A stretch of DNA of 6,781 bases from DATDXV01 sp035289205 (GCA_035289205.1 DATDXV010000001.1:1-6781); one strand, 5' to 3'; positions 1 through 5,016 are shown, numbered from the stretch's first letter. Made by a program: numbers and translations. The notes: generated from the letters alone by a model not told the origin.

Positions 1-2
1 TT

Positions 3-182
3 CTAGCCATCCAGAACATCCTCCAGCTTCTTCACGTTCAGGGAGATGATCAGCTTCCCCTCTATCTCGCTTATTTCCATCTCCACGTCTTTGATCTCTG
101 AATCCACTATCTTGGATACAAATGAGGGTATTAGTACGTACTTTGATGCTCCTACTTTGATTATTCGGGTCTCAAACTTCAT
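3..182 (-). CDS. AbrB/MazE-like swapped-hairpin DNA-binding protein (59 aa)
   Basis: This is a short complete frame on the minus strand, ATG at 182-180 and TAG at 5-3, encoding 59 residues. The protein begins MKFETRIIKVGASKYVLIP and continues with an acidic stretch (VDSEIKDVEMEISEIEG) and KLIISL. This is the layout of the AbrB/SpoVT/MazE swapped-hairpin fold: a beta strand with the KVG(A/N)S turn, a strand ending in IP, a short helix, then E-rich strands ending in GKLII. Such proteins are dimeric DNA binders and commonly act as antitoxins or autorepressors. A GGAGA Shine-Dalgarno sequence at 195-191 lies 8 bases before the ATG, which supports this start. The last codons contain ATGGCTAG, so a second frame (ATG at 10-8, M-A-R...) would overlap the end by 8 bases, as in toxin-antitoxin operons. 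The partner lies off the window. Family assignment is fairly secure; the antitoxin role is inference. Confidence 0.75.
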   Translation of the reverse strand: MKFETRIIKVGASKYVLIPSFVSKIVDSEIKDVEMEISEIEGKLIISLNVKKLEDVLDG

Positions 183-190
183 TTACAGAC

Positions 191-195
191 TCTCC
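191..195 (-). promoter_or_regulatory. Shine-Dalgarno site of the AbrB-like gene
   Basis: Read on the minus strand, GGAGA lies 8 bases upstream of the ATG at 182. It matches the archaeal anti-Shine-Dalgarno core and fixes the start of a gene only 59 codons long. It implies a leadered transcript, unlike the leaderless-looking genes elsewhere in the window. Confidence 0.55.
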
Positions 196-278
196 ATATG
201 GGGGTGCCATATCGATTCATCGGGGTGACTAGCTTCTAGTACTCGAGTGTGAGTCTATAGATTAACATCAGACTCATA
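195..278. promoter_or_regulatory. Palindrome cluster upstream of the AbrB-like gene
   Basis: Several dyad symmetries lie within 84 bases. They are CCATATGG at 195-202; ACTAG-CTT-CTAGT at 228-240; ACTCGAGT at 241-248; and a longer inverted repeat, TGTGAGTCT at 248-256 facing AGACTCATA at 270-278 (nine pairs including one G-T, 13-base loop). CCATAT also occurs as a direct repeat at 195-200 and 207-212. On the minus strand a TATA-like CTATAGA sits in the loop of the long repeat, about 75 bases before the ATG. AbrB/MazE-type proteins often bind palindromes in their own promoters, so an autoregulatory operator is plausible. No binding can be shown from the sequence. Confidence 0.4.
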
Positions 279-349
279 TCTGGCTAAGGTAAACTACTCT
301 CGCTAGTATTTAATTTTTGTTTAATAGACACTTAAAGGTATCTGCGCTG

Positions 350-364
350 AAAAATGCTCAAAAA
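350..364 (-). terminator. Possible oligo-T terminator of the cohesin/dockerin operon
   Basis: On the minus strand two T5 tracts (364-360 and 354-350) separated by five bases lie about 110 bases downstream of the stop codon of the cohesin-type gene. Archaeal transcription often ends at such T-tracts without needing a hairpin. The rest of 183-475 contains no convincing gene on either strand. Confidence 0.35.
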
Positions 365-475
365 GCTTCCATTTTGATGATTCTATCCTTGTCAGTAGTT
401 AGAAATGCGCATCTCCACCAAGCACTCAGATAGAATTGGATCACATAATGGATATTGCCATGCTTAAAGTCAGTG

Positions 476-1408
476 TTAGTTCTGGGAAACCCTCCCGACT
501 CCCTTGCCGTTTCCTATTTTGTTAACGAGTCCGAACCCGATGGTCCTGTTATACGCATTGCTTATCTTCGTGCTTATGCTGTAGTTGCCTATTGGCATAT
601 CCAATTGGTTCGCATGTATGTTGACTATGTATAGCTGCTCTGTGGAGTTTATGCGTATATATTCATCGCCTGTTCCGCTGGCGTTGTAGAATTTGTCTAT
701 TCCGAGGGTCGTGTTAAGAACCCTGACAGTGACGCCGCTATCGCTATAGAAGCTTCCTGAACATGTTGTGACATTGAATTTGAACGGCAGTGTCGCATCA
801 GCCTCCATGTCGAATGGAGTTTGCGTGGTTATGGGCGGCAACCATTCTATAAGGCCGAAGCCGCAGCCAGAGAACTGCGTGCAACCTGCTACAGAGGGGC
901 ATGCATCAACCGCGTTCTCTATTCCGTCGCTGTCGTCATCTGCTATTATGCGCAACAGCCCTGCCTGGTCGCTAATGGAAAGCGGCTGTGCAGATATGTT
1001 GCTGATTAGTAGCTGGGACATATTGAGGGGGTAATCGCCGGCAGCCGCCGTCTCGTTGACATCGAAAATAGCGTTGAATATTGCGCCGTTTCCCGCGGAT
1101 ATGTTCTCTTGAATCACGGCTGCCAAGCTTAGGGAGGTAGCGTTCAGGCTGTTGACCTCTATCGTAGCGTTAGAAGATCTGGAGGTTGTCTGGATGCTTT
1201 TGTAGATTAGGATTGAAGGGTAATTTAGCTGAAACTGCAGACCTGCGAGGGGCTTATCGTTATCGAGATATATGGCGATGCTAAGATTGGATGTATTCTG
1301 GCTTGCAGTGACATTGACCGGGTAGATTGTGTTAATTTGGGTTGCCATTGCGGTTGATACAAGAATCACAAAGGTGAGGATGAATATATCTTTAGATTTG
1401 AGGTTCAT
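476..1408 (-). CDS. Secreted cohesin-domain protein with TSP3-like linker and PxKF-like domain
   Basis: This encodes 310 residues. Residues 1-22 form a Sec-type signal peptide: charged MNLKSK, a hydrophobic core, and a likely cut after STAMA. Residues 30-154 resemble a cohesin module: the early strand SIAIYLDN, then LAGLQFQLNYPSILIYKS, a late G-AIFNAIFDV strand, and closing strands ending GLLRI. Residues 157-176 (DDDSDGIENAVDACPS) match a thrombospondin type 3 Ca-binding linker. Residues 189-296 resemble a PxKF domain, starting EWLPPI with a LPFKFNV core and ending in GNYSISTKI strands. There are about 15 N-X-S/T sequons, suggesting glycosylation outside the cell. No C-terminal membrane helix or sorting signal is visible. 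The start follows the upstream dockerin gene by 9 bases and has GTGAT at 1418-1414 as ribosome site, so the two are co-transcribed. Cohesins bind dockerins, so the neighbour is the obvious partner; that pairing is inferred. Confidence 0.82.
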   Translation of the reverse strand: MNLKSKDIFILTFVILVSTAMATQINTIYPVNVTASQNTSNLSIAIYLDNDKPLAGLQFQLNYPSILIYKSIQTTSRSSNATIEVNSLNATSLSLAAVIQENISAGNGAIFNAIFDVNETAAAGDYPLNMSQLLISNISAQPLSISDQAGLLRIIADDDSDGIENAVDACPSVAGCTQFSGCGFGLIEWLPPITTQTPFDMEADATLPFKFNVTTCSGSFYSDSGVTVRVLNTTLGIDKFYNASGTGDEYIRINSTEQLYIVNIHANQLDMPIGNYSISTKISNAYNRTIGFGLVNKIGNGKGVGRVSQN

Positions 1409-1413
1409 CTTAA

Positions 1414-1418
1414 ATCAC
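1414..1418 (-). promoter_or_regulatory. Shine-Dalgarno site of the cohesin gene, overlapping the upstream stop
   Basis: On the minus strand the sequence TAGTGATTTAAGATG joins the two genes. TAG (1420-1418) stops the dockerin gene, GTGAT (1418-1414) matches the end of the archaeal GGAGGUGAU motif, and the ATG follows after 5 bases. No TATA-like box lies about 26 bases upstream, so this gene appears to depend on read-through from the dockerin gene. Confidence 0.5.
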
Positions 1419-2938
1419 TACAAAGGTACGGATAGGGTAGGCGCATCGCATCCCTTTCCGCTTCCCACATTAACCTGTTCGCCGGTAATCCTTCTGAGCA
1501 CAAATATTGCATCGTTTATGTTCACATAACCGTCGTTGTTAAGATCAAGAAGCTGGTCTAATGTGCATGTAGGAAATGTTATAGAGATATCCACTTTGAT
1601 AGTAGAGTTCGTGGTGAAGTTAAGGGTAATGTTCTGCTGAGCGCCGCGCGACTTTGCTGTTATTATGTAAGGTTCATAACTGACATCTTCCACTTCTATC
1701 GGTGAGAAGCTCTTTATTATCTTTACCTTCTGCGTCAGATAAATTTCTGACAGACCAGAGTTGTTAGTGGAAGTGAAGACATGCGCAGTAGGATTGGCTG
1801 CAAGATTATCAAGTGCTCCAACAGGGTTTGCAGATATCTTGTTGTCGATTATCTCCACCGCTCCGGCAAGGGGGTTGCCGTCCTGGTCTGTAAGATTTAT
1901 GATCACAAGATGCTGCGTGTTTATCTTTGTTATCCCCACTCTTCTATCCCTTCCCATCCATTCACCTTCACCAAATCTCCCGTTAATCATAGGCGTTGTA
2001 TTGAAGACGCTGTTCGCTATAGTATACTCAACATTCACATTGCCATCAAGGCTAACATCCTCTGTGAAGTTGCTGACTGCAACGTTTATCAGCTTGTAGT
2101 TGTCGAACAGCGTGCCCTCGTGCCAGAACGCCACATCTCTGGAATAGGGACCCATCATTCCTGTTATGTTGACCCTCTCCAAAGTCAATTGCGTATCGAA
2201 GGTGCCATGGAACCCGCGCGCTGCCCTTATGTCAACATCCCTAAAGGTGATTCTTTTCACCAGATCATTGAAGAACACTGCATCCGCGGTTGGATTGGAT
2301 GGTGTTGGGGGAATTTCTATCTTCAGGTTGCTCCACTCGCAGGAATCGCTGAAAGAAATAATCATACTCCAAAAAACAGACCTGAAGGTGCCGTTATGGA
2401 ACTTCGAATAGTAGCACTCTCCCTGATAAGCCCATCCTCCCTCAACCATAAAGCCATTGAGATTTACTGTTATGTTATAAGCAGGAGGGGGTGCAGCGAA
2501 GCCAGTGAAGAGGCATCCATAGGTAGTTGATATGTTGTTGAGAAGTTGATAGTCAGCATTTGAAGATACCAACCATCCGCATGATGTAATATTGATAGGA
2601 TTATGAATGGGACCTATGCTGTAGACAACGCTGCCGCTTGCGGTTCCGTTGGAATTGTTTGCGTAGATCGTGACATTGAATGCACCCCCCCTACCATAAA
2701 GATAAGTGTTCAGGTTCGTTGCATTTCTGACCAAATAGTGTTGCCTCCCCTTGTTGCCGATTGTATAGAAGTCTACAAGCTCGTTTGAGGTTACATTCAG
2801 ATTGATTTTAGTGGTGTTATATGTTGTGTTCTGTGGAGTTGAAATGTTTAGCGAAGGTGCCGCGAAGGCGGTCACACCAAACATAAGAATGAAAACAACA
2901 ACAGCGATGCACATCTTCGATGCATATGAAAAAAGCAT
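1418..2938 (-). CDS. Secreted beta-helix protein with C-terminal single-repeat dockerin
   Basis: This encodes 506 residues from the chosen start. The frame stays open to an ATG at 3007, but a strong TATA-like box (minus TTTATATACC) lies at 2970-2961, inside that extension and 28 bases before the ATG at 2938. The start at 2938 also gives a compact signal peptide (MLFSYASK plus a hydrophobic core ending TAFA, residues 1-26). Residues 28-108 look like an Ig-like beta-sandwich. Residues 113-345 resemble a right-handed beta-helix, opening ITSCGWLVSSNADYQLLNNI with NITVNLNGFMVEGG, the repeat style of NosD/pectate-lyase-like surface proteins. Residues 344-448 resemble a carboxypeptidase-regulatory-like domain (NLTDQDGNPLAGA). 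Residues 465-476 (DLNNDGYVNIND) form a dockerin Ca-binding loop followed by helix AIFVLRRI. C458 and C497 flank it. About 20 N-X-S/T sequons are present. No enzyme active site can be assigned. It lies 9 bases before the cohesin gene and is probably its binding partner. Confidence 0.8.
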   Translation of the reverse strand: MLFSYASKMCIAVVVFILMFGVTAFAAPSLNISTPQNTTYNTTKINLNVTSNELVDFYTIGNKGRQHYLVRNATNLNTYLYGRGGAFNVTIYANNSNGTASGSVVYSIGPIHNPINITSCGWLVSSNADYQLLNNISTTYGCLFTGFAAPPPAYNITVNLNGFMVEGGWAYQGECYYSKFHNGTFRSVFWSMIISFSDSCEWSNLKIEIPPTPSNPTADAVFFNDLVKRITFRDVDIRAARGFHGTFDTQLTLERVNITGMMGPYSRDVAFWHEGTLFDNYKLINVAVSNFTEDVSLDGNVNVEYTIANSVFNTTPMINGRFGEGEWMGRDRRVGITKINTQHLVIINLTDQDGNPLAGAVEIIDNKISANPVGALDNLAANPTAHVFTSTNNSGLSEIYLTQKVKIIKSFSPIEVEDVSYEPYIITAKSRGAQQNITLNFTTNSTIKVDISITFPTCTLDQLLDLNNDGYVNINDAIFVLRRITGEQVNVGSGKGCDAPTLSVPL

Positions 2939-2960
2939 AAAACCTAATATCGCATGAACA

Positions 2961-2970
2961 GGTATATAAA
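2961..2970 (-). promoter_or_regulatory. TATA box of the dockerin/cohesin operon
   Basis: TTTATATACC on the minus strand has its centre about 28 bases upstream of the ATG at 2938. That predicts a transcript starting at or just before the start codon. A second TATA-like stretch (CTATAAATAA, 3021-3012) lies further upstream and could act as well. It overlaps the TATA-like box of the divergent plus-strand gene. Confidence 0.55.
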
Positions 2971-3013
2971 GAAAATACAATGCTGTTATAATCTTAGCAA
3001 ATAACATAGATTA

Positions 3014-3020
3014 TTTATAG
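3014..3020 (+). promoter_or_regulatory. TATA box of the Mth938-family gene
   Basis: TTTATAG in an AT-rich patch is centred about 25 bases upstream of the ATG at 3041, the spacing expected for a leaderless archaeal mRNA. The divergent promoters to both sides share the 102-base gap 2939-3040. Confidence 0.55.
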
Positions 3021-3040
3021 TTTGGGGACAGAGTCTGTAT

Positions 3041-3379
3041 ATGCCAAGAGTCGATAACCTGTTCTTCGGAGGAATAACGCTCGGCGGAAGGACATACAGC
3101 AAGGATGTGATAATATTCTCAAGCGGCGAAGTTGTTGAGAAGGAAAGAAACCATCTTGTAGACAAGAAGACAATACAGGATGTTTTGCTTAGGGAGCCCG
3201 AGCTTATAATAATCGGAACAGGACACTCAGGCCTTGCAAAGGTCGACCCTAAAATCGAGCTTGTTACAAAGATTGAGGGGGTTGAGGTTGTTGTAAAGAC
3301 AACCAAAGAGGCTGTAGACCTCTACAACAAGCTATATGCAAAGAAGAAGGTCGCAGCTGTCCTGCATACGACATGCTGA
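3041..3379 (+). CDS. Mth938/NDUFAF3 (DUF498) family protein
   Basis: This encodes 112 residues, a usual length for a stand-alone Mth938-like domain. Visible family features are an N-terminal strand region (ITLGGRTYSKDVIIFSSGEV), a helix ending in LLREPELIIIGTGHSG (GTGHSG at 59-64), and the C-terminal block VEVVVKTTKEAVDLYNKL followed by VAAVLHTTC. The last block matches the family's T-x-x-A-x-x-x-YN and VAA-L signature. The fold is a small alpha/beta domain; human relatives NDUFAF3 and AAMDC act in complex I assembly and regulation, but the archaeal role is not established. There is no signal peptide, so it should be cytoplasmic. Leaderless start from the TATA-like box at 3014. It is divergent from the dockerin operon and 60 bases upstream of the thioredoxin start, which has its own promoter-like box. 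Family assignment is good; function is unknown. Confidence 0.82.
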   Translation: MPRVDNLFFGGITLGGRTYSKDVIIFSSGEVVEKERNHLVDKKTIQDVLLREPELIIIGTGHSGLAKVDPKIELVTKIEGVEVVVKTTKEAVDLYNKLYAKKKVAAVLHTTC

Positions 3380-3395
3380 ATAAAGTCTATTTTCC

Positions 3396-3409
3396 AGCCT
3401 AGAAAGGCT
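3396..3409 (+). other. Small hairpin between Mth938-like and thioredoxin genes
   Basis: AGCCT-AGAA-AGGCT forms a 5-bp stem with a 4-base loop. It overlaps the purine-rich stretch just upstream of the thioredoxin TATA-like box. It could be a weak operator or part of the 3' end of the preceding mRNA, or may be chance. Confidence 0.25.
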
Positions 3410-3415
3410 TATATG
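3408..3415 (+). promoter_or_regulatory. TATA box of the thioredoxin gene
   Basis: CTTATATG, preceded by purine-rich AGAAAGG resembling a BRE, is centred about 28 bases upstream of the ATG at 3440. The alternative ATG at 3413 lies inside this box, so a transcript from here could not use it. This decides the start of the downstream gene. Confidence 0.5.
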
Positions 3416-3439
3416 TTTGTGAAATGGTGGATTGCTTCT

Positions 3440-3745
3440 ATGAAGGAGCTTATGCCTGGGGAGTTTGCAAAGGAGGCAACAAAGGGAAACGTAATATTAT
3501 ACTATTCGGCTATTTGGTGTCAACCCTGTAGGATATACGGTCCGATAGTTGAGGATGTCTCCAAGGAGATTGACAAAGCCAAGTTCCTGAAGGTTGATGT
3601 TGAAAAGAACCAAGACATTGCAATGCAGTTCCAAGTAATGAGCGTTCCTACGCTCATCTTTCTCAAGGACGGGAAGCAGAAAAACGAATTGATTGGGGCT
3701 GTTGGAAAGGCACAGTTAAAAAGCTGGATTGAGAAGAATCTTTAA
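3440..3745 (+). CDS. Thioredoxin-fold protein with CQPC active site
   Basis: This encodes 101 residues, close to the usual 105 of thioredoxins. The start at 3440 is preferred over the ATG at 3413 because the latter lies in the TATA-like box and would add a nine-residue tail with no family counterpart. The active site is W26-CQPC (C27, C30), with cis-proline P70 in SVPT and proline P35 after the active-site helix. The fold runs helix, strand VILYYSA, active-site helix, strand KFLKVDV, strand TLIFLKDG and a C-terminal helix ending WIEKNL. Two changes from the standard type are visible: the CGPC glycine is Q, and the buried acid equivalent to E. coli Asp26 is a tyrosine (Y21). The role is probably cytoplasmic disulfide reduction, with ribonucleotide reductase as one known thioredoxin client. 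The redox partner is not in the window. The stop codon overlaps the TATA-like box of the next gene. Confidence 0.88.
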   Translation: MKELMPGEFAKEATKGNVILYYSAIWCQPCRIYGPIVEDVSKEIDKAKFLKVDVEKNQDIAMQFQVMSVPTLIFLKDGKQKNELIGAVGKAQLKSWIEKNL

Positions 3746-3746
3746 A
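3741..3746 (+). promoter_or_regulatory. TATA box of the prepilin gene, overlapping the thioredoxin stop
   Basis: TTTAAA is centred about 26 bases upstream of the ATG at 3770. It includes the thioredoxin stop codon (3743-3745). This implies separate, leaderless transcription of the prepilin gene despite a gap of only 24 bases. Confidence 0.5.
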
Positions 3747-3769
3747 GCCTAATTCTAGTAATAAAATAT

Positions 3770-4825
3770 ATGCGAAAAGGTGTATCAGCAGTTGTTGCAA
3801 CTATACTAATACTACTGATAACCGTGTCGCTGGCGGCTTCTTCATATGTATTTTTCTCCGGTACACTGTCCTCTACAACCCAGACTGGGACAAAACAGGT
3901 TGAACATGTAACACAGCAGCTCGCAACTTGCATAGTCATAGATTCCGTATATAATAACAAAATTGCAGTGAGGAACTGTGGAACTGGCATTGTTACAAAT
4001 CAGTCTCTGTTCGTACTCATTGATGGCAAAGCTGCTAATATCTCAATGGACAAGACTCAGATAGGAGAGGAAGAGAGTGGCATTGCAACTCTTTCAGGCT
4101 GGTCTGCCACACCTCTAGGTTCTCATACAATAAAGCTGACAAGCGGGGCAGCTGCAGTATCGAAGCCGGTTAGTGTCATAGAAAACACTGAACTTAATAA
4201 AAGTCTTGTTGCATGGTGGAAGTTTGAAGAGGGATCTGGAACTACTATTCAAGATTTGAGCGGCAATGGAAATACAGGAACAATATCCGGAACACCTTCC
4301 TGGACAACAGGAAAATCTGGATTAGCCTTCAATTTTAACGGCGCGACTTACATAAACTTTGGAGATAAACCAGGCTTTAATATGGGAACTGGAGATTATA
4401 CTGTAGATTTATGGGCGAAAATAACATCAACTGTACAGGGTGGAGGAATAATTTCTAAGGGTTCATTTTTCAACATTAATCCACCAACGAAAGGATTTGA
4501 TATTAGTTTTGGCTGGACGCCTATAGTTTGGTATTGGGATGTATATGATGCTGTGACTTATACACCTCTTAGTAGCGGAATGGGTGTTCCTTTCTCAGAT
4601 TGGGTTCATATAACCGGCATTAGAAGAGGAGGGAGAGTTGAACTGTGGATCAATAATGTTACAAAGACCTCTGCATCATACCCCCAAACAGATATAACAA
4701 GCGCAAACTCACTGTTTATAGGTCAGAGTAGAAATACCCAGAAGATAACTGGTCAGATAGATGAAGTTAGATTGTTTAACAAGTCGTTCTCTCCAGACGA
4801 AATGATTTCAATGATTCCGGTTTAA
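3770..4825 (+). CDS. Archaeal type IV prepilin with C-terminal LamG-like lectin domain
   Basis: This encodes 351 residues. The N-terminus MRKGVSAVVATILILLITVS is an archaeal class III signal: a prepilin peptidase (PibD/EppA type) would cut after G4, leaving a hydrophobic helix that packs into the pilus core or sits in the membrane. Residues 51-137 form a beta-rich region with C54 and C70, which could form a disulfide. Residues 145-350 are a LamG/concanavalin-A-like jellyroll, recognised by SLVAWWKFEEGSG, QDLSGNGNTGT, FNGATYINFG, DYTVDLWAKI and the closing GQIDEVRLFNKSFSPDEM. Such domains bind sugars or surface ligands or act as spacers. Most archaeal pilins are 100-200 residues, so the lectin domain makes this an unusually large subunit, possibly a minor or tip pilin. 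No pilus assembly ATPase or membrane platform gene is nearby. The role in adhesion is inferred. Confidence 0.85.
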   Translation: MRKGVSAVVATILILLITVSLAASSYVFFSGTLSSTTQTGTKQVEHVTQQLATCIVIDSVYNNKIAVRNCGTGIVTNQSLFVLIDGKAANISMDKTQIGEEESGIATLSGWSATPLGSHTIKLTSGAAAVSKPVSVIENTELNKSLVAWWKFEEGSGTTIQDLSGNGNTGTISGTPSWTTGKSGLAFNFNGATYINFGDKPGFNMGTGDYTVDLWAKITSTVQGGGIISKGSFFNINPPTKGFDISFGWTPIVWYWDVYDAVTYTPLSSGMGVPFSDWVHITGIRRGGRVELWINNVTKTSASYPQTDITSANSLFIGQSRNTQKITGQIDEVRLFNKSFSPDEMISMIPV

Positions 4826-4853
4826 CTTTATCGCTAGGAAGTCCCCTTTAGTC

Positions 4854-4866
4854 TTTCCACAGGAAA
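4854..4866. other. Short inverted repeat after the prepilin gene
   Basis: TTTCC-ACA-GGAAA is a perfect 5-bp inverted repeat 28 bases downstream of the prepilin stop codon, in a pyrimidine-rich stretch (4841-4858). It might contribute to the end of the prepilin mRNA or be a left-hand trace of the transposon remnant further on. The sequence does not decide. Confidence 0.25.
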
Positions 4867-4871
4867 TCCGG

Positions 4872-4877
4872 AAAAAA
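4872..4877 (-). terminator. Possible oligo-T terminator of the ribonucleotide reductase gene
   Basis: On the minus strand a T6 tract lies about 140 bases downstream of the reductase stop codon. It is the best oligo-T candidate on that side. Any transcript ending here would read the TnpB remnant in antisense. Confidence 0.3.
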
Positions 4878-4926
4878 TTAACTCTTCCACTGCAAAACAG
4901 CATTTAAGTATTTTCAATGTAAATAA

Positions 4927-5016
4927 TCAACTATAGGATGGGAACCATCCGAATTTACGCCTGTGGAGATTCTCGTTGAAGGATCTGGGAAGCAGGAAGC
5001 CTCAACTATGGGGTAG
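4927..5016 (+). pseudogene. C-terminal tail remnant of an IS200/IS605 TnpB (OrfB)
   Basis: The frame opens after TAA at 4924-4926 and closes at TAG 5014-5016. It encodes 29 residues including GWEPSEFTPVEI, then LVEGSGKQEASTMG at the very end. The pattern TPVE(I/T) followed some ten residues later by a K/R-QEA(S/P) tail is the C-terminus typical of archaeal and bacterial TnpB proteins, the RNA-guided nucleases of IS200/IS605 elements. None of the RuvC or zinc-finger body is present: the 100 bases upstream contain stops and no DRDxNAA-like motif. There is no start codon, so this is debris rather than a gene. A TATA-like TTTAAGTA at 4903-4910 would start RNA near 4932, at the hairpin described separately. 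Recognition is from memory of the family tail and has not been tested by alignment. Confidence 0.65.
4936..4950 (+). other. Perfect hairpin inside the TnpB remnant
   Basis: GGATGG-GAA-CCATCC is a perfect 6-bp stem with a three-base loop, lying in the codons for GWEPS. In IS200/IS605 elements the 3' end of tnpB doubles as the structured omega (reRNA) guide-RNA scaffold, so preserved stems here fit that origin. Confidence 0.5.

Noticed and set aside
46..228. 60-codon plus-strand frame over the AbrB-like gene
   Set aside because: It is a low-complexity Ser/Ile-rich mirror of the minus-strand gene, which has the better ribosome site and a recognisable fold.
365..420. C/D-box guide RNA, from a TTGATGA-like box near 374
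   Set aside because: No CUGA D box or second C'/D' pair lies at the right distance, and the first base of the C box does not fit.
183..475. tRNA or other RNA gene in the left intergenic gap
   Set aside because: No GGTTCRAAT-type T-arm or cloverleaf spacing was found on either strand.
358..513. Open stretch of 51 codons on the minus strand after the cohesin gene
   Set aside because: It has no usable start (its only Met is close to the end) and overlaps the cohesin gene in another frame. An open run of this length is expected by chance in six frames. The W/C-rich translation matches nothing I know.
1781..2530. 249-codon open frame on the plus strand, antisense to the dockerin gene
   Set aside because: It lies wholly opposite a gene with a signal peptide and recognisable domains. 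Its translation is rich in C, H and R with no domain pattern, as expected of a mirror frame.
2939..3007. Longer start of the dockerin gene at 3007
   Set aside because: The extension contains the TATA-like box at 2970-2961 and adds a second hydrophobic segment before the real signal peptide.
2986..3306. 106-codon minus-strand frame over the Mth938-family gene
   Set aside because: It is antisense to a gene with clear family motifs, and its Ser/Thr-rich translation shows no domain.
3413..3439. Longer start of the thioredoxin gene at 3413
   Set aside because: The ATG is part of the TATA-like box, and the added nine residues have no counterpart in thioredoxins.
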